From positions 1 through 43,612 of the forward strand of contig CATBQD010000013.1 of the NCBI GenBank assembly GCA_949505625.1: 43,612 bases of DNA. The letters are read 5' to 3'. Each line of letters starts with the position of its first letter. The stretch's first letter is position 1. The DNA comes from an uncultured Bacilli bacterium. GTDB lineage: Bacteria; Bacillota_I; Bacilli_A; RF39; UBA660. Below the pieces are notes generated by a model. The model did no database searches and was not told the origin of the DNA. It saw nothing but the letters and a program-made list of their open reading frames with translations. The translations under genes were made by a program, and so were the position numbers. Below are positions 1-9,134 of this stretch, piece by piece.

Positions 1-3000
1 CATTTAATAATGTTTTTGAGTTTAAAACAAACTCTTTTTTTGATAAGATATTTCCTATATTATCATAACTATAAATGGTTGTCATATTTCTTTCATAATC
101 ATCATCTTTTATTAATTGATTTGAGTTATCATATTCATAATGATTTACTAAATTGTCATTTCTATAAATATCTGTAATATTATCTAGTTCATCATATTTG
201 TATTCAAACTGATTAAAATTATCTTCTAATTTATCTAATATAAATGAGCTTCTTTTTCCTTTTGTAATAAAATGATAATTTGTTTTATAATTCTCATTTA
301 ATGATTTTTCTTTTAATCTTCCTAATTCATCATATGTATTGATTAATTCATCTTCATAATAGGTATTGTAAGCAACATCTCCACCCGAATATAAACTAGG
401 TTGTGCTCTTCTATCATTGTTATTATCAAATATGATTTTACTTACTGCATTATCTTTATTATATTCATAGTTAATATGATGAGCTGTTTCTAAATTACTA
501 AAATACTTATCTTTTACATTACTTGTTTCATCATATTCATATTTTGCTTTAAAGAAATCATATCGATATTCTGTTAATCTTTTTAATAAGTCATATTGAT
601 ATCTATAAATGGTATTATTAGAATCAATTCTAGCTATATTTCCTAGATTGTCATAATGATAAGTATACGTATTATCCATTTTATTTAACGTTTTAACTCT
701 ATCAAATTCATCATAAGTATAGCTAACACTATCATTATTTCCATAGATGGAAGATAATAAGTTTCCATTATTATTTTCATAATTATTGGTAATTAATGTA
801 TTATCTCCAATTCCAATTGTTTTTGTATTTAAAAACTCATCATAACTAAAATTATATTCTTTGGCTCCATGTTTTATTTTAGATAATAAATTCTTATCAT
901 TGTATTCATATTCTACACATTTGTCATCTTTTTCTACTTTGATTAATTGTTCTTTCTCATTATAAGTATAATGAGTAGAAACTCCTTTTGAATCTGTAAT
1001 AGAATTTGTTAAACCTGTATTGGTATCAATATCATAAGTAGTTATTCTACCTAATGTATCTTTTGTCGATTTGATATATTTTCCATCTTCCGTATATTCT
1101 GCTGTACTAGCTACAAATAAATGATTTCCTGCTTCTTCTAAATAAAAGTTTTGATAAGAATTTTCCATTTCTTTTTTATCTAAAACTAGTTTTTCTTTAT
1201 CAAAAGTAACATAGATTTTAGGTTGTTCTTCTATTCCAGTTATTTCTTCGTTTTCATCAATCTCTTGTTTTAGTTTTAACATATAACTTCCATTTTTATT
1301 TTTAATTAATTCAAATAAAGAATAGTTTTCTTTACTTAATGTGATTCTTTCTTCAGAATGATGAATAGAATAGTTTGGATTATCAATTGGTACAATTTTA
1401 TAATAGTTATCTACTTTTATGAAATCATATCCATCATGACTACAACAATCTTCTTTTAAAGAAATCATATTGGCATAGAAATTATTATCAAAATACTTTT
1501 TGGTTCCTTTCATACGAATATGATAAATACCTTCTATATTTTCTTTTACATTTTTATTGGTAATTTTCGTAATGACTGGATTTCCAAATTCGTCATATTC
1601 GATTTCATTGGATATACCTGTCCCACTAATTCCTTTTAAAACTCTTGTCTTAATTTCATTATCATATTCATAGACAAAGTTTGAACCTTTTACATCTAAC
1701 ATACTAACTAATTGATTGTTTTTATCATAGGATAATTGTTGTGGACCTGCTAATGGGTCATATACAGTTTTTACATTTCCATTATCATCATATTCATATC
1801 CTGTGGTACTAATTGGTTTATAAAGTCCAAAATTGGTTATATATAAAGCATTTGCAGTTGCACCATTAAAAATAGTTAATGTAAAGTTTGTATAATCATA
1901 TTCTGCTACAAAAGTTTCTTCAAACAAATGCCATGTTGTATCATTATGTGTAAATGTTCCTCTTGGAATTAAACAATGTGGGTCATCGATTTCTCCATAG
2001 TCAAATCTTATTAAAACTCTTTTATTGTATGTCAGTCCAAAACTTTCTATTCCTTCATTTTTATACCAAAAATAAATGGTATAACAATCTCCTGCTTTTC
2101 CACTTACTGGAAATGTTTTCGTAATTACTTCATCTAAATAAGGACTTCCTGTTACTTTTAAAGCATGTTCTCCAGAAGGTAACGTTACTACTCCATAATC
2201 TGGAATTTCTTCTGGTGCTGTTGTTTCTAAATAACGATTATATCTAAAATCAAAACCATTCATTCCATCACTAAAATCAGAGTTATCAATTAAGTTATAA
2301 AGATTCGCTACTTCTCCTTCTTCTAGTTGAATATCATCTATATAACAATGTGTATTATTACCTACTCTAAAAGTAATTTTCAAATCACTTGTAGAATTTT
2401 CTGGATAAAATAATGTCACATCAAATCTTTCAAACCCATCAGTCTCTTCTATATACCTTGCTGATGATTTTTCTACTCCATTTTCATCTAAATAAGAAAG
2501 TATCATATCTGTATAACCGGTTACTTTTAAATAAGCACTAAAAGTATAATATTTTCCTTTTGGAACACTAATAGAATATTCTATTGTCCTTGGATCATAA
2601 TCACCATAGATAAATAAGGAACGGTTTCCAGTATTTGCTTCTCCAGTTACAAACGTTAAAAAATCTGTATTTCCTCCACCTGCTGCTCTAGTAGAAACAA
2701 CTTCTTTAAATAGTAATCGATCATTTTCAAAACTAGAATTTTTTAAATAGTTTTTAACAACTTTTACCATTGAATTTGTAGATACTAATTTATTAACACT
2801 TCCAAAAGAAGTTGTGTATTGATCTTTAGAACCATAAATCATAGATTGTCCAAATGCTTCTTTTAATTCTTCTTTTTCATTTAAGTTTGTAATTCCTACT
2901 GTATTTCCGTTATTATTAAAAGAATAAACTTGGCTTCTATTTTTATTATCTTTTACTGTAGTTGTATTAAATCCATAAATAAATTCTAAAGAATTTCCTA

Positions 3001-5023
3001 AGGTATCTGAAATTCCATATTCACTTATTTTTTTTACTCGATATGGAATCATTTCATAATATTCATAACCAATACTTTTTCCTGTTACATCTGTAATTTT
3101 AGAAATGATTTTGTTATCATGATAAGATAAACTTGTAATACCATTTTTTGTAACAATACTTGTTAATAAATTGTCTTGATAATTTAATGTAACTGTTTCA
3201 TTTGGACTTGTTACTGTTATTTTATTGTTATCATAAGCAACATGAATTTCCTTTTCATTTCCATCTATTACTTTTGCAATCTTATTATTCAAATATTCTA
3301 TTTTTACTCTACTATCTTTTGTATCTTTGATTTCTGTTAAATACCAAACATCTCCATTTTTAGTAAATGCACTTGTATTTCCATCATTATCTTTCATGAT
3401 GAAGTTATCATTTTCTTTTGATACTACTAACGATAATCCATCTTCATCATAATAAGATTCTGGATTTCTTTCTACAACATCAAATTCATAACCTTCTACT
3501 TCTACTGGTTTTATATCACTACCTTTATAAAAGTAATGGAATGTTCCATCTCCATCTCTGTATCTTAATGTTTTTATATTTTCAATAGTTTCTTCTTTTA
3601 AAGTTTGATAAAGACTTAACTGACAACCTAATCCATATCCATAATCAGTTTCTAAGACTATATCATTGGTATTGTAGACTAAGTCTAAAGTAACTGGAAA
3701 TTTACCTGATAATGTTTCTCCTACATGAAATACAGATACTAAGTTTCCATTATATAAATTCGTACTTGTATTTCCATCTGTAAAACTTTGTGTTTGATAA
3801 TCCATATAACTTTCTAAACCATTTTGGTTTCTATAATGAATAGTTAAATATGGAGGATTTACTTCAGCATCATTTTCACAAGAATGAATGATTACCGTAG
3901 TATCTTCTTCATAATACTCGTAATAATTTTTGATTAATATCCCATAATTAGGTGTTCCAGAATACCAAGATTTCACAAGATTTGTAAGCTCGATAGAAAT
4001 TTCTTTGTTTTGTGTTGGCCAAACATCACCAAACATAGCAAAATTTTCAATTCTAGAATCATATGCATTTCCAAATGTTTTATAAGTTGTTGTTTTTTCA
4101 TCCCAATCTTTTGTAATACGATGAACCGCAAAAATATTATCAATTTTATTTGAAGATAAGTATACTGTCATTGTTACTTCGGCATTTATAATTTGACTAC
4201 CAGTTCCAATCTTTGGCAAATCAAATTTGAATAGTCCTCTATTTTTTTCAATTGTGCCATCTTCTTTTTTATCAACACCTAACCATATAGTTTTAGAATT
4301 TCCTCTTGGATAATCATCATTTTTTCCTTCATAAATATAAGTATCATAAGTTGTTCCTTCTTCACTAAAATTGGTAATGGTTGGATCAATTACTACTGGA
4401 AATGCAGCATTATTTAACCATTCTTTATCCAAATATAAAATCACATCATAATGGTTTTCATGTTGTTCTAACTCATAATAAATATTATGATTTTCTTTGT
4501 CATTTGCATCTATCATATAAGGGGCTTCTATTACAAAAATTGTTTCATTGTTATTTTTTGCTTCTATTATTTTATTATTGATAGTTAAATTTAAGTTTGT
4601 TTCAATCACAAATTCTATTTTTTCATATTTGTTTTCTTTTAAAATAATTGCTTCTTTTACTTTATTAGAAAGTACTTTATATGTTACATCAATACCATCT
4701 AGTAATTCTTTATAACAAATTTCTTTTTCTTTTACATTTGGACAAATTTCATTTTCATTTTTCAAACTCATAGAAAGTTTATATCCATCTTTTTCCATTT
4801 CTAATAATTTATTTTTATTGTTTTCATCAAATGTTGCTTTAAAAGAATTGCTTTTATTTTGAAATTTGTTTCCTTTTTTGATTAATGTATTATCTATTTC
4901 TTCATAGGTTCCATTTTTTAAATAATGGATATCTTCTTTGTACATTCTTGCAATAATTGTTCCATCTTCCTGTAAAAAATGTTTTTCTTTTTTGCTTCTT
5001 AAATTTTTAAGTTCTTTTTCCAT
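1..5023 (-). CDS. WapA/Rhs-like YD-repeat protein with DNRLRE and carbohydrate-binding modules (partial, 3' end outside window)
   Basis: An uninterrupted frame runs from an ATG at 5021-5023, preceded by AGAGGTGA, to the left edge; about 1,674 codons are visible and no stop is seen. The start is charged (MEKELKNLRSKKEKHF) with no signal peptide. A DNRLRE-type region lies at about residues 215-390, preceded by the characteristic FPVVIDP. Two jelly-roll CBM-like modules follow at about 755-1060 (motifs NSSFE, YIDDIQLEEGEVA, NLIDNSDF), with a possible beta-trefoil insert near 1160-1275. At least a dozen YD repeats (forms like YEYDDNGNVKTVYD and YHYDNLGNIARID) run from about 1060 to the edge. Such proteins form a hollow shell around a C-terminal toxin in WapA and Rhs systems. 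The C-terminus, where a toxin would be, is not visible. It lies directly downstream of the tail and lysis genes, so it may be released by lysis or attached to the tail; that is inference. Confidence 0.85.
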   Translation of the reverse strand, partial: MEKELKNLRSKKEKHFLQEDGTIIARMYKEDIHYLKNGTYEEIDNTLIKKGNKFQNKSNSFKATFDENNKNKLLEMEKDGYKLSMSLKNENEICPNVKEKEICYKELLDGIDVTYKVLSNKVKEAIILKENKYEKIEFVIETNLNLTINNKIIEAKNNNETIFVIEAPYMIDANDKENHNIYYELEQHENHYDVILYLDKEWLNNAAFPVVIDPTITNFSEEGTTYDTYIYEGKNDDYPRGNSKTIWLGVDKKEDGTIEKNRGLFKFDLPKIGTGSQIINAEVTMTVYLSSNKIDNIFAVHRITKDWDEKTTTYKTFGNAYDSRIENFAMFGDVWPTQNKEISIELTNLVKSWYSGTPNYGILIKNYYEYYEEDTTVIIHSCENDAEVNPPYLTIHYRNQNGLESYMDYQTQSFTDGNTSTNLYNGNLVSVFHVGETLSGKFPVTLDLVYNTNDIVLETDYGYGLGCQLSLYQTLKEETIENIKTLRYRDGDGTFHYFYKGSDIKPVEVEGYEFDVVERNPESYYDEDGLSLVVSKENDNFIMKDNDGNTSAFTKNGDVWYLTEIKDTKDSRVKIEYLNNKIAKVIDGNEKEIHVAYDNNKITVTSPNETVTLNYQDNLLTSIVTKNGITSLSYHDNKIISKITDVTGKSIGYEYYEMIPYRVKKISEYGISDTLGNSLEFIYGFNTTTVKDNKNRSQVYSFNNNGNTVGITNLNEKEELKEAFGQSMIYGSKDQYTTSFGSVNKLVSTNSMVKVVKNYLKNSSFENDRLLFKEVVSTRAAGGGNTDFLTFVTGEANTGNRSLFIYGDYDPRTIEYSISVPKGKYYTFSAYLKVTGYTDMILSYLDENGVEKSSARYIEETDGFERFDVTLFYPENSTSDLKITFRVGNNTHCYIDDIQLEEGEVANLYNLIDNSDFSDGMNGFDFRYNRYLETTAPEEIPDYGVVTLPSGEHALKVTGSPYLDEVITKTFPVSGKAGDCYTIYFWYKNEGIESFGLTYNKRVLIRFDYGEIDDPHCLIPRGTFTHNDTTWHLFEETFVAEYDYTNFTLTIFNGATANALYITNFGLYKPISTTGYEYDDNGNVKTVYDPLAGPQQLSYDKNNQLVSMLDVKGSNFVYEYDNEIKTRVLKGISGTGISNEIEYDEFGNPVITKITNKNVKENIEGIYHIRMKGTKKYFDNNFYANMISLKEDCCSHDGYDFIKVDNYYKIVPIDNPNYSIHHSEERITLSKENYSLFELIKNKNGSYMLKLKQEIDENEEITGIEEQPKIYVTFDKEKLVLDKKEMENSYQNFYLEEAGNHLFVASTAEYTEDGKYIKSTKDTLGRITTYDIDTNTGLTNSITDSKGVSTHYTYNEKEQLIKVEKDDKCVEYEYNDKNLLSKIKHGAKEYNFSYDEFLNTKTIGIGDNTLITNNYENNNGNLLSSIYGNNDSVSYTYDEFDRVKTLNKMDNTYTYHYDNLGNIARIDSNNTIYRYQYDLLKRLTEYRYDFFKAKYEYDETSNVKDKYFSNLETAHHINYEYNKDNAVSKIIFDNNNDRRAQPSLYSGGDVAYNTYYEDELINTYDELGRLKEKSLNENYKTNYHFITKGKRSSFILDKLEDNFNQFEYKYDELDNITDIYRNDNLVNHYEYDNSNQLIKDDDYERNMTTIYSYDNIGNILSKKEFVLNSKTLLN

Positions 5024-5055
5024 ATTATCACCTCTTTTTTAAAAATTTAAGAGAA

Positions 5056-5080
5056 AAGAGAGCTTTTAAGCAACTCTCTT
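5056..5080 (-). terminator. Weak hairpin between tail-tip gene and YD-repeat gene
   Basis: A 7-bp perfect stem (AAGAGAG/CTCTCTT, arms 5074-5080 and 5056-5062, 11-nt loop) overlaps the end of the tail-tip gene and is followed by a T-rich stretch on the minus strand. It could attenuate transcription into the YD-repeat gene. The T run is interrupted, so this is a weak call. Confidence 0.35.
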
Positions 5081-5668
5081 CCACATATAAACAGCTAAAT
5101 ATGGAGGCATATTGTTATGTGGTTGTGACTTTCCTGTTTTATTATTTATTGCAGTTGTATTTCCAGTCCAATAGTCAGCTGAATGTTCGGCATTGGCATA
5201 ATAATAACCACCTGTTTTTGGAATTTGAGATGTTCCAACATTCATCCATGTACTAGGATGTTGAGGATGACCATGCGGATCTTGCATATGTGTATGTTCA
5301 GGCATTTCATCTACTGATAACTTTACCTGTGCCTCACCTTTCATTTCTCCTGCTTCATAGATTTCACTTGCTCCGAGTAAAAATCTATTTTCTAATCGTT
5401 CCCACGTTCCTCCAAATAGTGCTGTTGGATCTACAAGCGTTGTATTCATATAAATAGATCCAATTGGATAAATAGAATTAAAATCTACTGTTGATCCACT
5501 TGATGGATTTTCTACAACCGTTGTAATACTATTTACAGATAAGTTTCCTTCGCTATCTAAATGAAATTTATTTGCTTTTGAAGTAATACAAGTTACTTCT
5601 AGTTGGTTTATAGATGCATTGATTCCATCTGTTGTTTCTGTAAAAACAGAATTTATTGTTTCATTCAT
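5066..5668 (-). CDS. Short phage tail-tip/collar protein with histidine-rich Gp10-C-like domain
   Basis: 200 aa. Residues 1-65 form a short polar N-terminus. From about residue 68 the protein has the pattern IYPIGSIYMN...FGGTWE, typical of phage baseplate/collar C-terminal domains (Gp10_C / tail-collar type). This is followed by a histidine-rich segment (EHTHMQDPHGHPQHP) and the end motif PHNNMPPYLAVYMWKR. Such HxH-rich tips form trimeric, often metal-binding, receptor-binding ends. The last about 135 residues closely resemble the C-terminus of the tail fibre at 7060-9012, so the tip module occurs twice in this locus. The gene follows the endolysin by 5 bp and is probably cotranscribed with it. 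The role in receptor binding is inferred from the family. Confidence 0.8.
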   Translation of the reverse strand: MNETINSVFTETTDGINASINQLEVTCITSKANKFHLDSEGNLSVNSITTVVENPSSGSTVDFNSIYPIGSIYMNTTLVDPTALFGGTWERLENRFLLGASEIYEAGEMKGEAQVKLSVDEMPEHTHMQDPHGHPQHPSTWMNVGTSQIPKTGGYYYANAEHSADYWTGNTTAINNKTGKSQPHNNMPPYLAVYMWKRVA

Positions 5669-5673
5669 TTTTA

Positions 5674-6459
5674 TTACCTCTTTTCTAAAGCTTCTATCCT
5701 ATAAAAGCCGGTTGTTCCTGTTTTATTTCCTACTTGATATGGGTAAGGTCTATCTTCCCATATTTTTAAAATCTCTCTTTCCCAACCTATTCCATAAGCT
5801 GTATTAGATGTTCCAAAGCTAGAACCATTTCCAGTTTTTATAATTTTTACTTTATCTCCTACTTTTAATGGAAGTGGAGTTACATTTGTTGATTGGTTTA
5901 CGATAACATCTTTTAAATATTTAATTTTATAATTACTTGGAATATAGTTACTACTTAATTCTGTATCATCAAAGAAGAAAACATCATCAATATTGACTTC
6001 TACTGGAAAACTTGGATTTCCATAAGCATTATATTTCCAATCTTTCACACTATATAGGCCTTTACTACACTCTATATGAGCATGTACACCATTTGCTTTT
6101 TTATTTCCTTTATGGCCCATTAATTCGCCTTGTTTTAATTCGGTTCCAATTTGAGCTGTTAAAGAATTATCATGAATGGTTACAAATGTAATATAATCGA
6201 TTGCTCCATCCGCAAACCTTACTTTATTGATTGATTGCCACATAGCTTGTCCATATTCTTTCCAAACATAAATACATTTGATATGGCATGGAGCATAATA
6301 TGGTTCATATGGATTTTTTGGATCTTTATATCCAATATCATTTGCCATTGTTCCTTTGTGAGAAAAGGTTCCATTTGCAGGTTGACTAATTCCAACAAAA
6401 GTAAATGGACATAATAAATCTTCTATTCCATTTCTAATACTTATTTGTCCTTTTTTCAT
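5674..6459 (-). CDS. Phage endolysin, M23-family peptidase with C-terminal SH3-like wall-binding domain
   Basis: 261 aa. The N-terminal about 150 residues carry LytM/M23 metallopeptidase zinc-site motifs: HKGTMANDIGY (H and D), then GHKGNKKANGVHAHIE, the HxH motif. This family cleaves peptide cross-bridges in peptidoglycan. The C-terminal about 65 residues (KVGDKVKIIKTGNGSS... to GFYRIEALEKR) match the SH3-like repeat found at the end of many Firmicute phage amidases and endolysins. There is no signal peptide, so export needs the holin. The start codon overlaps the stop of the upstream membrane protein gene (ATGA at 6456-6459), which suggests translational coupling. With the neighbouring holin candidates it forms the lysis cassette that would release tail particles. 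Confidence 0.85.
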   Translation of the reverse strand: MKKGQISIRNGIEDLLCPFTFVGISQPANGTFSHKGTMANDIGYKDPKNPYEPYYAPCHIKCIYVWKEYGQAMWQSINKVRFADGAIDYITFVTIHDNSLTAQIGTELKQGELMGHKGNKKANGVHAHIECSKGLYSVKDWKYNAYGNPSFPVEVNIDDVFFFDDTELSSNYIPSNYKIKYLKDVIVNQSTNVTPLPLKVGDKVKIIKTGNGSSFGTSNTAYGIGWEREILKIWEDRPYPYQVGNKTGTTGFYRIEALEKR

Positions 6460-6734
6460 AAAATACTTCCTTTCCTATTGAAGTCACTTAATCCATTTGA
6501 TCCTAAACTAATACTCATTGCACTTAATACATATAATGTGATATCCACAAATTCAAAAGAATGAAGCGCAATATTGGTAATTAGTAATAAAATAAAAGAT
6601 ACTAAGAAACTCAAATATTTTGTTTTAATCTGTTTCAATAATTTTAGTTCTTTAATAAATTCAACTACCATAAATACAACTGTTACAAAAGTTGCATATG
6701 TTGTTAAAATGTCCCAATTCATAAATTCTTGCAT
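6456..6734 (-). CDS. Holin-like small membrane protein
   Basis: 92 aa with a short N-terminus, a hydrophobic helix at about residues 10-30, a basic hinge (KELKLLKQIKTKYL), then two closely spaced hydrophobic segments at about 42-60 and 65-80 and a charged tail. Size, topology and position immediately before the endolysin, with a 4-bp overlap, fit a phage holin that permeabilises the membrane. I do not recognise the precise holin family. Confidence 0.65.
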   Translation of the reverse strand: MQEFMNWDILTTYATFVTVVFMVVEFIKELKLLKQIKTKYLSFLVSFILLLITNIALHSFEFVDITLYVLSAMSISLGSNGLSDFNRKGSIL

Positions 6735-7058
6735 TTAATCACATCCTTTCATAAGTCGTTCCCATTTATCATGAATATAACTATTTCCTTTTAAATCTTT
6801 TGTATAATGATCATAAACTTCATAGGCCCGTTCTATCTCTACTTTATCCAGTTTTTCTTTATGTTCCACATCTGCTAGAAATCTTACTAGATAGTTTTTA
6901 CATTGATTGATATCTAATTCTTGAATGCTTGTTTCTAATGGTTTTAGTTGTTTATTTAAAATCGTTTTCATTCCAATTAATAAAGTACTAATGGAGCTAA
7001 CAAATATCAAAATAAGTTCTAATATTTTAGAAATCTCATTTAATGTTATATTTCCCAT
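6735..7058 (-). CDS. Small membrane protein of the lysis cassette (holin-associated type)
   Basis: About 107 aa from the ATG at 7056-7058; an in-frame ATG at 7088 would add 10 residues but lies inside the preceding fibre gene. One hydrophobic segment (residues about 10-30) is followed by a cytoplasmic-looking helical region with many charges, ending in NSYIHDKWERLMKGCD. Similar short proteins with one membrane helix and a conserved end of the type GGNSYI/WE.. occur next to holins in Firmicute phages. It ends next to the holin start with no gap. The exact role, holin or accessory, cannot be decided from sequence. Confidence 0.6.
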   Translation of the reverse strand: MGNITLNEISKILELILIFVSSISTLLIGMKTILNKQLKPLETSIQELDINQCKNYLVRFLADVEHKEKLDKVEIERAYEVYDHYTKDLKGNSYIHDKWERLMKGCD

Positions 7059-7059
7059 A

Positions 7060-9012
7060 TTATGAAACTCTTTTCCAAACATAAACAACCAAATATGGAG
7101 GCATATTATTATGTGGTTGTGACCCGCCTGTGCTATTATTTGTTGCAGTCACACTTCCAGTATAAAATCTGTCAGACACACCACTTCCAGAGTGTGCGTA
7201 ATAATAGCCTGACTTTGGGACCCATGGATTATCAACATTCATCCAAGTATCTGGATGCTGAGGATGTCCATGAGGATTTTGAGAATGGGTATGAGAAGGC
7301 ATTTCATTTACTGATAATGTGTGAGTCGCTTTTCCACCTGTACTTCCAGCTGTATAAATATTTCCTGCACTCAATAAAAAACAATCTTTAATTTGTTCCC
7401 ATGTTCCACCAAATAAAGTACTTGGATTAGTATTATTTATACTCATATAAATGGAACCTACTGGATAAATATCAATATACTTTCCGTCTACCTTAATATC
7501 TCCATAAATATGGATAGAGCCTAATTTTAAACGAGTATCTGGTTTGCCACCTATTCCCATAATTTTATTCTTCTTCATATGCCAAATATATGGTGTCGCA
7601 CTATTTAGATTTAAATTTAAAGTTGCTTTTGATAATTTATCTTCTACTTCAACTATAAATTCATATTCTTTTGTTACATTAAAATCTCCTAAACTATAAT
7701 TAGTTATAGAAAAAAGTCCTTCTTCACATACAATATGAGACGTAATATCAAGTTCTGTATAATCAGAAGTACTATTTTTTTCTTTGTATTTTAAGATTGT
7801 ACTTGTTATTTTATTAACGCCTATATTTTCTTTAAAATCAGAATAAGTTCCCTCTAAAGTAACAAATGTTGCCTTTTCAACATCATTTGTTCTATTTACT
7901 TTACAATTTGATTCTTTAAATGAAACGGGAACATAATCCCACATTTCTACTGTTTGATAATGATTAGCTTTTGGATAACGAAGCCCTCTTGAATCAAATA
8001 CAAATACATCAATTTGATTACTCATTATTTTTTCAAATTCTAATGAAGCTGGAAATATATCACTATAATTTAACGACTTTATTGTTTGTCCCTTTTCAGT
8101 AGTTACTCTAGCACTATGGGACTGATTTCCTAAACTTGCTCCTTTATTGGCAGTTCCTTTTTCTGTAAATGTAATTTTAATATCAGAATAATTCTTAATA
8201 AAAATATTTTTGTTACCTGTAATAGATAGTGTTTTTGGATTGATGTCTTCATATTGAACGGAAGACACATCAAAAGTTGGTAATATGCCAATAGAAGAAA
8301 TACTACCTAATACATTCTCTCTTACATCAGTTCCTATGATTGTTGTTTTAGAACTATTAGAATATGTGATTAATTCAAATTTGAAATCCGAACTTGTATC
8401 ATCCATAAGCGAATAAACTAGTTTTAATTCATCTTCTGTTAATGTAATTGCTTCACCATTAAAGTTCTCTCTTGTTGTTATAAATTCAAAATTATTGTTT
8501 TTCTTAACATAAATTTTTAATACATTATAAAATCCACTATAATTTTTGGTAATTGGTACAGAAAAAGGATTACTTTCTAATTCATTTTTATCAAATGTAA
8601 AGTTTGGAATACTTCCAAATGTGCTTTTTCTTGCAATTGAAGGAATACTATTAGAAGAAATAGTAACACTCATAGAAGTATTGCCCAAATTCGTCCAAGG
8701 AGTATTACAATATGCATAAATCGTTGTATTTGGAAAACTACCATCTTGATTATGAGGAACTTCCTTTGTTGTGGTTCCTATCAATTTATTCGAATTTGCA
8801 GTAATTGTAGAAAAAGAGCCGATTGCTTTCCCATCAATATAACAAGTACAAGCCGTTCCATACGCATCTGCGTATTTGTCTCCACCAATATATCCATAAA
8901 AAGTAAATATTGTTTTATTATTTACTGTATCTTGTATGTAATCATAATAAACAGAGTAAAAATAATGACTTCCATATTTGCCACTAAAATTACTTGTTCC
9001 TAATAATGTCAT
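7060..9012 (-). CDS. Phage tail fibre / minor structural protein (DUF859-like), downstream copy
   Basis: 650 aa. The N-terminal about 130 residues (MTLLGTSNFSGKYGSHYFY... SMSVTISSN) and the central beta-rich repeats resemble siphophage DUF859-type minor structural proteins. Near residue 500 is WHMKKNKIMGIGGKPD, a tail-fibre motif (GIG.KP). The C-terminus is a Gp10_C/collar-like tip: IYPVGSIYMSINNTNPSTLF, then an HTHSQNPHGHPQHP histidine-rich segment, ending in PHNNMPPYLVVYVWKR. It is a tandem paralogue of the gene at 9135-11063 with a constant 2,051-bp offset and no indels over the shared 1.6 kb; only the tip differs. Probable role: host recognition at the tail tip. Confidence 0.8.
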   Translation of the reverse strand: MTLLGTSNFSGKYGSHYFYSVYYDYIQDTVNNKTIFTFYGYIGGDKYADAYGTACTCYIDGKAIGSFSTITANSNKLIGTTTKEVPHNQDGSFPNTTIYAYCNTPWTNLGNTSMSVTISSNSIPSIARKSTFGSIPNFTFDKNELESNPFSVPITKNYSGFYNVLKIYVKKNNNFEFITTRENFNGEAITLTEDELKLVYSLMDDTSSDFKFELITYSNSSKTTIIGTDVRENVLGSISSIGILPTFDVSSVQYEDINPKTLSITGNKNIFIKNYSDIKITFTEKGTANKGASLGNQSHSARVTTEKGQTIKSLNYSDIFPASLEFEKIMSNQIDVFVFDSRGLRYPKANHYQTVEMWDYVPVSFKESNCKVNRTNDVEKATFVTLEGTYSDFKENIGVNKITSTILKYKEKNSTSDYTELDITSHIVCEEGLFSITNYSLGDFNVTKEYEFIVEVEDKLSKATLNLNLNSATPYIWHMKKNKIMGIGGKPDTRLKLGSIHIYGDIKVDGKYIDIYPVGSIYMSINNTNPSTLFGGTWEQIKDCFLLSAGNIYTAGSTGGKATHTLSVNEMPSHTHSQNPHGHPQHPDTWMNVDNPWVPKSGYYYAHSGSGVSDRFYTGSVTATNNSTGGSQPHNNMPPYLVVYVWKRVS

Positions 9013-9134
9013 ATTTTCACCTCTAATCTATGATGATATTATCATCATTTGTTTTTGTATAAGTTAACTTTCTGAATCTTTTTTTATCAAATAATCACTA
9101 AACAACTTTTGTATTCATCAAAATTATCCTCTAT
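9013..9134 (-). pseudogene. Duplication scar: relic of the 3' end of the tail hub gene
   Basis: On the minus strand, bases about 9067 down to 9022 encode LTYTKTNDDNIIID followed by a stop. The end of the intact tail hub gene reads LTYTKIDDDNIIVD followed by a stop at the same distance before the second fibre copy. The relic therefore marks the edge of the tandem duplication that produced the two fibre genes. Further upstream (9068-9134) the similarity stops and stop codons appear in the same frame. No ribosome site or start is associated with it. Confidence 0.75.

Noticed and set aside
6735-7088. Longer start of the small membrane protein at 7088
   Set aside because: It would overlap the fibre gene by 29 bp and lacks a ribosome site; the ATG at 7058 directly after the fibre stop has AAAAGAG upstream.
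8746-9003. Plus-strand open frames antisense to tail genes (also near 4381, 5619, 7062, 20994, 23510, 36776 and 39020)
   Set aside because: They have no ribosome sites or recognisable composition and lie fully inside well supported genes on the other strand.
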